Made by a program: the position numbers and the translations under genes | Part shown: in pieces, positions 40,240 through 50,592 of the stretch | How positions within the stretch are numbered: position 1 is the stretch's first letter | Layout: the number at the start of each line of letters is the position of its first letter | Source of the DNA: Diplonema japonicum | Taxonomy: Eukaryota > Euglenozoa > Diplonemea > Diplonemida > Diplonemidae | Length of the DNA: 64,000 nucleotides | Assembly (NCBI GenBank): GCA_964019335.1 | Contig: OZ025684.1 | Span: 525,038 to 589,037, forward strand | Direction: 5' to 3' | The notes under the pieces: generated by a model | Seen by the model: the letters and a program-made list of their open reading frames with translations, nothing else | Databases searched by the model: none | What the model was told of the DNA's origin: nothing

Positions 40240-40439
40240 TCAGTCATCGTTGTCTCCGTTCTGGGGGTTTTGGCAGGTGCTGACTGCGGTGGTCAGACTG
40301 CGTGCAGTCTTGTTAGGGTCGTCGACAGGGATCTCTCGCAAAGCTTCAATGCATAACACGGTCTGCTCCAGTAAAATCGGTCTCCTGTCTTATCCGTGTG
40401 TGGTCCACCGATGCAGCGTAGGGAGTTGACACACTCCAT
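40240..40439 (-). CDS. Possible tiny two-exon gene
   Basis: An ATG at 40439, a 50-nt GT-AG intron (40385-40434, GTGTGTC...AGACAG) and a second exon 40240-40384 give a 49-residue protein starting MERPILLEQTVLCIEALREI and ending NGDNDD. A long pyrimidine tract at about 40513-40560 (coding strand) could serve as a trans-splice acceptor. An alternative unspliced frame (MECVNSLRCIGGPHTDKTGD...) also exists. I recognise no family, and the donor is not the GTATG seen elsewhere. Low confidence. Confidence 0.35.
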
Positions 40440-40639
40440 CTTTGGCGCTGGGAAGGCCGCTCCTCTCCTATCCACGTGGTAGAGGTCCTGGATGCGCTTC
40501 AGCACAAAAACATGGGGGGGAGAGAGAAAAGAAGAAAAAAAGATTTCCGGTGATTCGATTTCTTGGTTTTAAGTAACTTTTTCTCCTTTTTTTAAATTTT
40601 TTTTACCTTTTCTCATTTTCCACAGAAGATTAGGAAGAA

Positions 40640-41183
40640 TGGATGGTGCAACAACAACAACAAAAAAAAAAAAAAAAAAAAAAAGAGAGACCTTTAAGGG
40701 TACCTGCGGTGTGTGGCAGGACGCCTGAAGAGTCTCAATCTATCTCTTGATCGAACCTTTCTGCTGTGGTGTGGCCTTCGGCCCCTCGTTCACCCTCCTC
40801 GGTACCTTAGGTATAAAACCCTCAACCGAGTTGGTAAGGACACATGTTCTGTTGCGAAATGTCGAAAGTAGCATTGCATCCCATGCATTTCGTCCGCCCC
40901 CCAACCGTGTCATTAATGACCTTGGGCCCCTACTATCACTTGTAGCACCCTTCGAGCTTTGGGCAGATTGCAGGTCGCCAGGTGCAGGTGTAGCCCGTCG
41001 GTGGCCTCCTCGTCGATGTTGCCCGTCCCCTGAAAGGAGGGTCTGCTCTCTTCTAGGGCCGTTCGCAGGTGGACCTTCAGGAGCTTCCTGACCTCGTGCT
41101 TCAGGGCCCTTGGCTCCAGGGGTACCCATTGCCGTGCGAACTGCGCCCAGTTCCTCCAACAGTTCGTGGGTCTGTCCGAGCAT
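40640..41183 (-). mobile_element. 5'-truncated end of a second retroelement family
   Basis: The minus-strand frame 40740-41183 is GC-rich, unlike neighbouring spacer DNA, and ends NSVEGFIPKVPRRV...KGSIKR-stop, which resembles in style and position the end of the big retroelement's ORF3 (NSAVAW...KKRSKGSLAR). A 3' UTR and a homopolymer follow. A shorter copy of the same end lies on the plus strand at 51921-52090. The assignment is an inference from composition and architecture. Confidence 0.45.
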
Positions 41184-41521
41184 TCTGCAAGGGCCGAAAA
41201 AAAAAGGGAAGAGGGAGAAAGAGGGAAATCACTGGGAGAAGAGCTAGCTCTGGGCCTTAACATGGGGGGGGGGGGGGGGGTATCAAAAGTCGCAAATGCG
41301 CTTTTTTTTGTTTTTTTTAAATTCCACTTCTTTTTCGACTTGCTAAGGCCACACCCTGGGAGTGTGTCAGCCGTATTTCACTTGGCGACACTTTTTTTAA
41401 TTCAATAAAAAAGAGACCCCACGTGTGAATTTGGTGTTCTGATTATTAAATAGTGTTCTTTTTTGTTCTTTTTCCCCCCTTTTTGGCTGAGCAATTCCAA
41501 CCCTGTGAATCTGTTTGAATA
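41184..41521. other. Short intergenic spacer
   Basis: Contains A/G-rich DNA near 41198-41240, a G run at about 41264-41280 and T-rich DNA. No gene is seen. Confidence 0.45.
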
Positions 41522-42886
41522 TTACAAGAGCCTCAACATCTGCTGTGCCATCTCGCTGTTAACAAATGGCTGCACATGCCCAGTGGGGTCAAGGTAGAAC
41601 TCTGAGCATTTCAACTTCTCAGAAACTACGGACAGGCCTTTATCCTGTGTGAGGTTGTAGAAGGGAACGAGGGAACTCATAATGTGGTAGGCATCCACAA
41701 ACTTCCACTTTTTCTTTGCTGCTGCTTTTAGCCCTTCGAGCATTTTTAACTCTGTTTTAACATAGAGCTCATCAGAGCGATGGCATTGCTTCAGACACCC
41801 CAACCAGATTACGATCCCGTCGTCTGTCAGTGCCTCTTCTACAGCCTCGATAATCTTCCCTGGGTTGTTGATCTCCCCCCGCACCCCCCACAGCCCGTTG
41901 TTCAGCACAATGGTGTCGTACTTTCTAGGTTCTTTTTTGAATTGGCTTACAAGCTCTGCAAGCAGCTTCCCTTCCCAATCCGGTCCAAGTGGTTGCTTTT
42001 GATGGCATTCTTCGTAGTTCTTGGCGGACCCCCTGGCACCAAGTCCCCCAAAAGTGAAGACGAAGGACAGTCGCGCCTCTATCGACGGGTCGTAGTAGAA
42101 TCTGCTCTCTCGCTGGTTGTGATAAAAAAGGTCCCTGTGGGTATCTTTGTTTGGCTGCTCCTCCCGTGCACAATCGCAGCACAGTCTATTCCCTTTAAAC
42201 ATCTCCGTCGATGCAGTGACGTACTCGCTGGGGCCGTCCCATATCCTGTTGAATTGCCGAGTTCGATTCCAGTAAGGCTGAGTTCTTAAAGCTTCTTCCC
42301 TCATCTGCGGGGTCGGACTTGTCCATGCATTGACTCTGTTATCTACCTTTGCATTGAAAGGGATGCCCTCCAGCATCTCAAGCAAGCAGATGAACAAGTA
42401 GCGCAGCGTGCTGTCCCCGATGAATAGCATATTCCTAGAAGTCAGTTTCTTCCGTATATGATTCTTCGTATACTGAGGATTGGGGTCTAGGTAGAATTTC
42501 GCAATGTATGGTCTGTTTGCAGGTGGTGCTGGAACCCTCTCCTTCCACTGTACAATGACGTTTACCCCACCAGCCATGTAAGGGTCACCATTCCGGTCCT
42601 CTGTTGACACCCATTGTACATCTGAGATCGGTTCCTTCAGTGGCATCGGACGAGGACGAGCTATCTGCACTTCCGTCCCGTTCGATGCCAGCTGCTGAGC
42701 ATACATTTTTTCTTGCTGAAGGGCTTGATGTACCTGTTCTGGGACAGGTGGATAAGCTGGCTGGGATGGTTGTGTGATGATTGGATCCGGTTTTTTACTT
42801 TGAGCAGGCGTCCGATGCAAGAACTGGTCGGCTGACAATGTGACCAATACCACCACGACCACAAATGCGATGGTGTGTTTAGACAT
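41522..42886 (-). CDS. SGNH / PC-esterase-like type II membrane protein 2
   Basis: A 454-residue protein with an N-terminal signal anchor (about 6-19, AFVVVVVLVTL), a Pro/Gln-rich stem and an SGNH-type domain. The nucleophile block is NMLFIGDSTLRYL (Ser158), the middle block is IVLNNGLWG, and the last block YLDPTGHVQPF carries the Asp-x-x-His pair. This is the layout of glycan O-acetyl esterase/transferase proteins of the Golgi; activity is inferred. The ATG at 42886 follows CTTTCTTCAG and a 15-20 base UTR; the in-frame upstream methionine lies before that acceptor. It is the last intact minus-strand gene before the repeat-rich region. Confidence 0.83.
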   Translation of the reverse strand: MSKHTIAFVVVVVLVTLSADQFLHRTPAQSKKPDPIITQPSQPAYPPVPEQVHQALQQEKMYAQQLASNGTEVQIARPRPMPLKEPISDVQWVSTEDRNGDPYMAGGVNVIVQWKERVPAPPANRPYIAKFYLDPNPQYTKNHIRKKLTSRNMLFIGDSTLRYLFICLLEMLEGIPFNAKVDNRVNAWTSPTPQMREEALRTQPYWNRTRQFNRIWDGPSEYVTASTEMFKGNRLCCDCAREEQPNKDTHRDLFYHNQRESRFYYDPSIEARLSFVFTFGGLGARGSAKNYEECHQKQPLGPDWEGKLLAELVSQFKKEPRKYDTIVLNNGLWGVRGEINNPGKIIEAVEEALTDDGIVIWLGCLKQCHRSDELYVKTELKMLEGLKAAAKKKWKFVDAYHIMSSLVPFYNLTQDKGLSVVSEKLKCSEFYLDPTGHVQPFVNSEMAQQMLRLL

Positions 42887-43989
42887 GGTTCTTGATCTTA
42901 TTTCCTGAAGAAAGCTTTTTGTCGTCGGAGAAAAAAGAATAAAACTAGGAGGGAAAGAAAAAATAATGCACAGGAATATGTACACATTGGTGGTCCTTTG
43001 TAAAAAAGGTGCCATTGCCAAACATATTTTATTTTCTTTTCTTTTTTTTTTTTAAACCACTAAACCCACATGTCATATAAATAAATAAAAGATGTCTTTG
43101 AAGGGAACCAGCCGTATGTGACAGGATCGCCTTAAAAAAAAAAAAAAAAAAGAGAGAGAAACTACAAACACAGCAACTAAATGAAAATTTTTACACTGTT
43201 CAAGTCAACCCAAATTTCATTTTCCACCGAACACAGTAACTCAATTTCGTTTTTCCACTGTTCCCTGTAAACCATCAAAACTTTCCTTAAAGAAACCTAA
43301 AAATATAAAAAAACTAGGGAGGAATGAATACAACTAAAAAGTTTCGCTTCTTTTCCTTTCTTTTTTTTGAGAGGGGTCAGAGTTTCGGCTTCCATCAGTC
43401 CCTCTTCGTCCCCCTCTTTGCCTTTGCTAGCTACCTTTCCAGGGAAGCTCCAAAGAGGGGGTAGAGGAAAGGGGTGGAATCTCGCAGGCTGCAACCAAGA
43501 AGTTAAAAATCAGAGAAATAAGGGCAGAAGGAGGGGGTTGGACTGTCCGTGGAGGCACCTTGCTACCGCCCCTCACTGGGAGAAAGAAAAAAGGGAAGGC
43601 TTCCAAAGATCACCGAACTATGGAAGCCTGCCCAAAAAAACCAAAAAATCTACGTAAAGCCAACAACAAACAAGCTTTGGAAGGAAAACTTCTGGTTAAA
43701 CCTAAAAATCAACGAAAAACCAACAACAAAGAGGAAAACTCTTCTTTTTTTTTTTTTTTTTTTTTTCTTTTGATTCAAATAGAAGTGGACCCACCCATGC
43801 AAAGCTATGGGGAAGAAACTAAAGGGAGGAGGATGTCAGGGTGCATGGTGGAGCGAACAAGGGATGGGAAAGGCTTTTTTTTTGTTTACATTTTTTTCTT
43901 CTTCTCAACACCGACTCTTCTTTTTTTCTTTTTTAAAGATTCCCCACCAATAGAATTAAAATTCGTTATATTTTTATTACCTATATACA
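42887..43989. repeat. Repeat-rich spacer with an inverted duplicate
   Basis: 43140-43532 is repeated in inverted orientation at about 52365-52750 with very few differences, including AGGAATGAATACAACTAAAA and the segment encoding a 65-residue frame in both copies. In the 52-kb copy the T tract at its end directly abuts a spliced-leader exon copy. The remainder (43550-43980) is A- and T-rich without a gene. Confidence 0.65.
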
Positions 43990-45941
43990 TTTACTTTTCA
44001 AGACATGACACTTGGAATGTAACAATAAATACTATAAAAAAAGGTGAAAGTAAAAATAGAGGGGAGAAAGTACCAAATAGTAAAGATTTTAGAAACGTAA
44101 CGGAAAGTAACAGAAAATAAGATAATAGTGTGGAATGGATTGCATGGAATAAATATTTGTTAGTGATGTGGAAGAAAGACTGGTCATCGCATTCAAGTCG
44201 ATGGTTTCTAGTTTTTTGCACCCAAACAAGAAGCGATCACCAATGGAATAAATATTGGTCATCCCATTTAAGTTGATGGTTTCTAGTTTTACACACCATG
44301 ACAAGAAGTTATCACCAATGGAAGAAAGATTGGTCATCGCATTCAAGTCAACAGTTTCTAATTTTTTGCACACAAACAAGAAGCCATCGCCAATGGAATC
44401 AATATTCGTTAATTTTTTATTCCTGTACTATTATTTTACATTTAAAGGAGCGCATTCAGTTTCGTTCGCATTCAGTATGTTCTTATATTTTTCGTGGTGT
44501 GTGGGTTAGATACAGACCCGGTTTCGTCCCTTACAACGACCCCTAGGTACGTGGGACTTATCAGGCTGTGTCGCACCTTATGCGGTCCACCTGTGGCCAA
44601 CAGGTGGAGGGCCTGTACTCTATCGTGTCGGGTTGGGTTGGGGGGGCTGGCAGAAGGCTGGAGGTGCTGCGTTCGTTGTCATAGAAGGTGTGTGGGTGTT
44701 AGTACGTAACGGCCCCACATCTGATGCAGTTGCCAATCGTCTACCAGTCGCCTGCCTTCTTTGCTTGCTCCTTTCGTCTTGTGCAGTTCCCCGCTTTGCA
44801 GTGACCTTGGTGGCTGATCACCTGCTTAGTGTGTAGGAACAGTTTGCCAAATACGTTGGTCTTTGTTCCACATCTATTGCATGACAGTGTCGACTTGGTT
44901 GTCGGCTGTCGTGTCCCGTCGCACGTGATGAGGTGTGTGTCCATTCTCTTTTTCGTTGTAAACGGCCTCCCCTGGCTGTTTACCATGACGCCACACCATG
45001 GGCATTTACGTTCCTTGCTGTCATCGTTCCTGGCCCTGCATTTGCCTTCGTGCCTTCTTACAGAGCTCTGTGTGAAGGTAGACCCGGTTCGTGTCTTGCC
45101 CTTCCCACAGTACTTGCATTTGAACGGGCCTTTAGGTTTGCTTGGCCGTTTCTTGGCTCTGGGCTTCTTGGGGTGAAGAAAGATTGGTCATCCCATTCAA
45201 GTTGATGGTTTCTAGTTTAACACACTCATCCAAGAAGCAATCACCAATGGAATCAATATTCGTTAATTTTTTATTCCTGTACTATTATTTTACATCCCAT
45301 TCAAGTCAATGGTTTCTAGTTTTTCGCACTGGAAGAAAGATTGGTCATCGCACTCAAGTTGATGGTTTCTAGGTTTTTGCACTTACATAAAAAAGATTTA
45401 TCAATGGTGGAAACATTGGGGAGGATGAGATCAACAGACGTCAGGTGGTCACACTTTTTAAGAAACCCAGCGTCTATTCTTGTAACACAGCCTGTGGGGT
45501 CGGTGACAATGAGGAACCGAAGTCCAGAAGGAAGGCCTGTCCTTTTCATAGACAAGACTTTGACAGCTTGCGAGTTCCCCACCTCCACCACCAGAACAAG
45601 CTCAGGGTTAACTGCCACAAGACCCTCAAGCTCTGAGACCACTTCTGAGCTCTCAAGCTCCTCCAGCTGAACAGTTCTCATCTCCCTCACCTCCACATGG
45701 ATCATGCAGCTTTCCACAAGCCCAAGTTCCTGAATATCTTCACCCCCATTCCTGTCTAGGACCTCTCCCTCCCAAACCAGTTTGAACTTGCCACTGAGTA
45801 AACCAGCAGCACACCCTGCCTTCTTGTACAGAATTCCTACCATCTCCTTCCACAACACTTCCACATCGTGAACCCCACCTCCTGTCTTCACAAACACATA
45901 TTGTTCACCTCTTCACCTGATCCCTCTCTCTTTCCATTCAT
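43990..45941 (-). pseudogene. Broken ubiquitin-like / BspA-type LRR gene
   Basis: The 5' part (to 45316) encodes a ubiquitin-like fold (FKLVWEGEVLDRNGGEDIQE and flanks) followed by BspA-type leucine-rich repeats (KNLETINLSAMTNLSS). A start at 45941 with a 35-nt GT-AG intron (45882-45916) restores the frame upstream, but this is tentative. The LRR array is then interrupted by a deletion/frameshift at about 45316 and by an insertion of foreign zinc-finger-coding DNA (about 44465-45175); more LRR units (KLETIDLNAMTSLSS) continue at 44089-44379. BspA-like proteins are surface or adhesion proteins in many protists. As it stands it cannot make the whole protein. Confidence 0.6.
44741..45175 (-). 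CDS. Zinc-finger ORF fragment inserted in the LRR gene
   Basis: An open frame with repeated Cys-x2-Cys...His/Cys units: FKCKYCGKGKTRTGS, RKCPWCGVMVNS, LSCNRCGTKTNV, with intervening basic residues, ending KKAGDW-stop. It lacks a proper start because the frame is closed upstream at the insertion border; the first internal Met is MVNSQG. It is richer in G and C than the flanking LRR DNA. It is probably a piece of a mobile element or of a zinc-finger gene brought in by insertion. Confidence 0.5.
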   Translation of the reverse strand, partial: HPKKPRAKKRPSKPKGPFKCKYCGKGKTRTGSTFTQSSVRRHEGKCRARNDDSKERKCPWCGVMVNSQGRPFTTKKRMDTHLITCDGTRQPTTKSTLSCNRCGTKTNVFGKLFLHTKQVISHQGHCKAGNCTRRKEQAKKAGDW

Positions 45942-46430
45942 GTTATTTTAGGTTTGTTCTTTTTTATTTATTTTATTTCACTCTTCAGAAATTACTTCAC
46001 ACACTGGGGGGCCCATTACTTCACGCTAAATCTCATTACTTCACAGTGAAATAATGGCCTGTTTCCGTGAAGTAATAGGGGGTTTCCATTAAATAATATG
46101 CCAGTTTTTGCCTTGGTTCAGTTCCCAGTGGGGCTACTTTTTCTAAAAAATTTTTTTTTCTAGGGACCCTCACTCATTTAGCACCCTCAAAACAGACTTT
46201 TTTGGAAATTTTTGGCCAAAAAAAAAATTTTTTTTGAACACCCAATTTTGTCCCAAAAATGGAATTCTGAACAGCCAATGGAAAGTTTTAACCCCACTTG
46301 GAACCTGAAAGTTTTTTTTTCAAAAATCACTTTAGGAATCTTCCTTAGGGTCTAAATGGCCACCTGAAAATCACAAAATCAAGCTTCATTTTAGAATGGT
46401 ATTTTTGGAATTTTGGCCTAATTTTGGGCA
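45942..46430. repeat. AT-rich spacer with MITE-like end and dispersed repeat
   Basis: 45968-45983 repeats the terminal sequence of the MITE at 37500. 45984-46107 carries ATTACTTCAC / GTGAAGTAAT inverted motifs. 46158-46230 (AGGGACCCTCACTC and following) is repeated directly at about 50868-50930. No gene is seen. Confidence 0.5.
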
Positions 46431-46733
46431 GTGTTGGTCCAGACCCTTGAGGGACTCAGGGGACTCCAAGGGACAGGACAGGAGTCCCCTGAAATTTTCA
46501 GGGGTCTGGAGGGGACTCAGGGGACTCAAGGGACTCAGGGGACTCAGGGGTCTGGAGGGGACTCAGGGGACTCTTGGGACCAAAAAATTTCTTTGTGTTT
46601 TTTGTGTCACAAAGACCCAAATTTAGGCTGGGGCTTGCATTTTTTTGGTACTTTTGGTTTCAAAGGTTCAAAAAAAGAGGTCCTAGGTTTGGGTGGGATG
46701 TGAGGCAAGGCTCATACTACCTTGTTGTGACTA

Positions 46734-46766
<33 letters not shown>

Positions 46767-46844
46767 AAAAAAAATGTCAGGGGGTTTGGAGACCTGCTTT
46801 GAAAAAAATATTAAAAAGAGGCCTTTGCAAGAAAAGTACAATGC

Positions 46845-46876
<32 letters not shown>

Positions 46877-47393
46877 AAAAGGGCTGGTGGTCTGAGGGGT
46901 CTGGCCCACAAACCACCCCAACACTGCAAATTTTCGACCACACCATGTGGTGTGTTGTGACATATTTTACACCATATTTTGCATACCTGATGTTCTACAT
47001 GATGTATGCAACACAGGGTGCACAACATGGCACATGGCACGTGTTTTATAACATGTACCACTATGCTGCACAGGGAAAAGCAGGTGTCACAATGTGCACC
47101 TCCTAGTGAGTGTGTATACAAAAAAAAAAAAAAAAAAAAAAAAAATAAATAAAATAAATAAATAAAATTTCAGTGCATGGGGGTGCTGACTGTGGTAGGA
47201 AAAAAAAAAAAAATCTTTTATCTTCTTTTTCAGGTGGTGGGGACAACATGAAAATATAAGAAAAACATCAGATGTGTTGTTTGCTGTTGACCTCCTCATC
47301 TGTCATCACTGAGCAAACCACATGAGCACAGAATCTTGGTTACCTGGGGTGCCCTGGCTGGGGTTGAGCTGAACACCACACATAAAGGACCAG
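46431..47393. repeat. Repeat A (inverted copy at 48325-49166)
   Basis: About 960 bp repeated in inverted orientation. It starts with GGACTCAGGGGACTC-type short repeats, contains two A tracts (46738-46764, 46845-46871) and ends near GGTTACCTGGGGTGCCCTGG. A third partial copy of its end is at about 51735-51900. No open frame is conserved between the copies, so it is probably non-coding repeat DNA. Confidence 0.75.
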
Positions 47394-47395
47394 TG

Positions 47396-48032
47396 TTGGT
47401 CAGTCCTGTCCCATTCCCTAAAACGGAATATGGGCCTGGATGGGACTCATGGGACTCCATGGGACGGGACTCGACAGGACTCACGGGACTCACAGGACTT
47501 TCCCCAACACTGTCATTATTTTTGATAGTTTTGCAACTTTTTTTTTTTTTTTCTTTTTTTCCCTTTGGGAAAAAAAAAAAAAAAAAAAATGGGGAAAAAA
47601 AAAAGAGAAAAAAATCCTTGATTTTTTTTGACATACATGATGTGTTTACCTTTTTCTTTTTTTCTTGTCTTCTCACATTTTTTCGCGCACCTAAGCCAAG
47701 CTGTTGTTTCTGCTTTCCACATCAAATGTTGTATTTGGATGTAATAGAAAAGGGGAAATAATAAATAATATGTATAAGAGGAGGGTGTGTATGTTTATAC
47801 AACCTGTGTAAACAGATTGGTTCCTTGCTTTCAGCACTGTGCCCCTAATGCGTGCGATGTACAGCTCAACCCCTGCATCACACTGCCTGTTTGTTGCACA
47901 TATTTTCATGTTGTCCCCCCCCCCCCCCCCCCCCACCTGAAAATAATTTAGGAGATAAATATATGAGTTAAAGGAGGCTGGTGTTGGCAGCACCCTGCAC
48001 AAGAACTGTCTACTTGATTACAGGGGGGTGCA
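47396..48032. repeat. Repeat B (inverted copy at 49368-49998)
   Basis: A block from CCAGTGTTGGTCAGTC to CTGTCTACTTGATTACAGG, with internal A/T tracts and a C run at about 47917-47934. The inverted copy has the same order of blocks, with many differences at CpG sites. Confidence 0.75.
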
Positions 48033-48340
48033 CCACAGCTGAGTTGTAGCTTCTTCTGCATTCTGCATCGTTTCCTTAATCACCGTGGCTGGGATGTAGC
48101 TTCTTCTGCATTCCACATTGTGCCCTTAATCACTGCAGCCAGGTTGTAACTTCTTGCATTCCATGTCATTTCCTTAACCACCATGGCCGGGTTGTAGCTT
48201 CTTCTGCATTCTGCATCGTGTCCTTAATCACTGTGGCCGAGTAGCTTTTGTGTTCCGTGTCATTTCCTTAATCACGATGGCTGGATGGCTGGGTTGTAGC
48301 TTCTTCTGTGTTCTGTGTTGTGTCCTTAATGTGTGTGGTG
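48033..48340. repeat. Minisatellite, unit about 50 bp
   Basis: Units of the form GTAGCTTCTTCTGCATTCTG followed by CATCGT-type bases, TCCTTAATCACCGTGGC and a spacer occur about six times. The same unit occurs inverted at 49168-49370 and as two units at about 51640-51735. It always lies between repeat B and repeat A sequences. Confidence 0.7.
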
Positions 48341-49166
48341 TTCAGCTCAACCCCAGCCAGGGCACCCCAGGTAACCAAGATTCTGCACTTGTGTTGTTTG
48401 CTTAGTGATGACAGATGAGGAGGTCAACAGCAAACAACACATCTGATGTTTTTCTTATTTTTTCATGTTATCCCCACCACCTGAAAAAGAAGATAAAAGA
48501 TTTTTTTTTTTTTTTACTAACAGTTAGCACCCCCATGCACTGAAATTTTATTGTTTTTTTTTTTTTTTTTCTTTTTTTTTTTTTTTCTATATTGTTCACC
48601 AGGGGTGCACATGTGACACCTGCTTTTCCCTGTGCAGCATAGTGGTACATGTTATAAAACACGTGCTGTGTTGTGCACCCTGTGTTGCATACATTATGTG
48701 TGTCGAAAATTTGCAGTGTTGGGGTGGTTTGTGGGCCAGACCTCAGACCACCAGTCTGGCTAACATTGCCTATCCAACCCTTTTTTTTTTTTTTTTTGCA
48801 TTGTACTTTTCTTGCAAAGGCCTCTTTTTAATATTTTTTTCAAAGCAGGTCTCTAAACCCCCTGACATTTTTTTAATTTTTTTTTTTCTTTTTTTTTTTT
48901 TTTTTTACATAGTCACAACAAGGTAGTATGAGCCTTGCCTCACATCCCACCCAAACCTAGGACCTCTTTTTTTGAACCTTTGAAACCAAAAGTACCAAAA
49001 AAATGCAAGCCCCAGCCTAAATTTGGGCCTTTGTGACACAAAAAACACAAAGAAATTTTTTGGTCCCAAGAGTCCCCTGAGTCCCCTCCAGACCCCTGAA
49101 AATTTCAGGGGACTCCTGTCCTGTCCCTTGGAGTCCCCTGAGTCCCTCAAGGGTCTGGACCAACAC
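48325..49166. repeat. Inverted copy of repeat A
   Basis: Reverse complement of 46431-47393 with internal shortening in the homopolymers and near 48700. With repeat B, its copy and the minisatellites it forms an A-B-A'-B' pattern that could fold back on itself. Confidence 0.75.
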
Positions 49167-49367
49167 TGTTAAGGACACGACACAGAACACAGAAGAAGCT
49201 ACAACCTGGCTGTGGTGGTTAAGGAAATGACATGGAATGCAAGAAGTTACAACCTGGCTGCAGTGATTAAGGGCATGATGTAGAACACAGAAGAAGCTAC
49301 ATCCCAGCCACAGTGATTAAGGAAACGATGCAGAATGCAGAAGAAGCTACAACTCAGCTGCGGTGCA

Positions 49368-49998
49368 CCCCCCTGTAATCAAGTAGACAGTTCTTGTGCA
49401 GGGTGCTGCCAACACCAGCCTCCTTTAACTCATATATTTATCCTATATATTATTTTCAGGTGGGGGGGGGGATAACATGAAAATATGTGCAACAAACAGG
49501 CAGTGCAATGCAGGGGTTGAGCTGTACATTGCACACATCAGGGGCATGGTGCTGAAAGCAAGGAACCGATCTGTTTACACAGGTTGTATAAACATACACA
49601 CCCTCCTCTTATACATATTATTTATTATTTCCCCCCTTTTCTATTACATCCAAATACAACATTTGATGTGGAAAGCAGAAACAACATCTTGGCTTAGGTG
49701 TGTGAAAAAATGTGAGAAGACAAGAAAAAAAGAAGGGAAAAAAAAAAAGGTAAACACATTATGTATGTCAATCAAGGATTTTTCTCTTTTTTTTTTTCCC
49801 CCATTTTTTTTTTTTTTTTTTTTTCCAAAGGGAAAAAAAGAGAAAAAAAAAAAAAAAAAAAGTTGCAAAACTATCAAAAATAATGACAGTGTTGGGGAGA
49901 GTCCCATGAGTCCTGTTGAGTCCCATCCTGTGGAGTTCTGTGAGTCCCATCCAGGCCTGTATTCCGTTTTAGGGGATGGGATGACTGACCAACACTGG
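49368..49998. repeat. Inverted copy of repeat B
   Basis: Reverse complement of 47396-48032. CpG sites kept in one copy are often TpG or CpA in the other, for example TTCGCGCACC versus the inverted TTCACACACC. Confidence 0.75.
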
Positions 49999-50003
49999 AC
50001 TGA

Positions 50004-50098
50004 CTGGACTGGACTGGACTGGACTGGACCAGACCAGACTGGACCAGACTGGACTGGACTGGACTGGACCAGACCAGACCAGACTGAACCAGACTGGA
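50004..50098. repeat. (GACTG)n/(GACCA)n microsatellite
   Basis: A run of GACTG with interspersed GACCA pentamers; an inverted counterpart (CAGTC units) lies at about 52218-52335. The flanks 50080-50225 and 52076-52275 are also inverted copies of each other. Confidence 0.7.
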
Positions 50099-50163
50099 CA
50101 AGATACAACCACAACACCACATCCCCCCTTTTTTTTTGCTGTGGAGTTCAAACGTATAAACAG

Positions 50164-50592
50164 ATGTCTACAAGAAAAGATATTATACAGGTACTGAGAG
50201 ATGACAACAACAACAACAACAACAAGAAGAAGAAGAAAAGAAAAAGGAGTAACAGTACTGGTTCCTGTTCGTCTTCATCTTCCTCCTCAAAGCCATGTGC
50301 CACTACTAAAATTGAAGAACTACTCAGTCAAAAACCCGAATGTGGCCCTACTTTAACCTGCACCCAGAAGAAAACTGGGCTTTCTCAGTCTGCGATGTTG
50401 CAGTTTATCAGTGGTAAAGGCAGGAGAAAGAAAAAAAAAAGAAAAAAAAAAGGCATTGGCAGTACATTTAAAGCATTCTTTTGGGAAACTGGTAGTAAAA
50501 ACACGATACCAACTGCAACTGACAAGGCAGTGGCTTGGGATGGTACGATTGTTGGTGTCATTCCTAGGGTTGCAGCTGCTTGTGTATGTTAG
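50164..50592 (+). CDS. Hypothetical Lys/Ser-rich ORF in repeat DNA
   Basis: A 142-residue frame beginning MSTRKDIIQVLRDDNNNNNN, with low-complexity Asn, Lys and Ser runs and a less biased middle (PCATTKIEELLSQKPECGPT). It ends soon after an internal GTATGT, so an intron leading to the following coiled-coil-like frame at 50632-50800 (MEAKLRLAQLKVKELQEKL) is possible but unproven. It is on the plus strand, flanked by repeats and recognised by no family. It may be a remnant of a mobile element. Confidence 0.35.
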   Translation: MSTRKDIIQVLRDDNNNNNNKKKKKRKRSNSTGSCSSSSSSSKPCATTKIEELLSQKPECGPTLTCTQKKTGLSQSAMLQFISGKGRRKKKKRKKKGIGSTFKAFFWETGSKNTIPTATDKAVAWDGTIVGVIPRVAAACVC

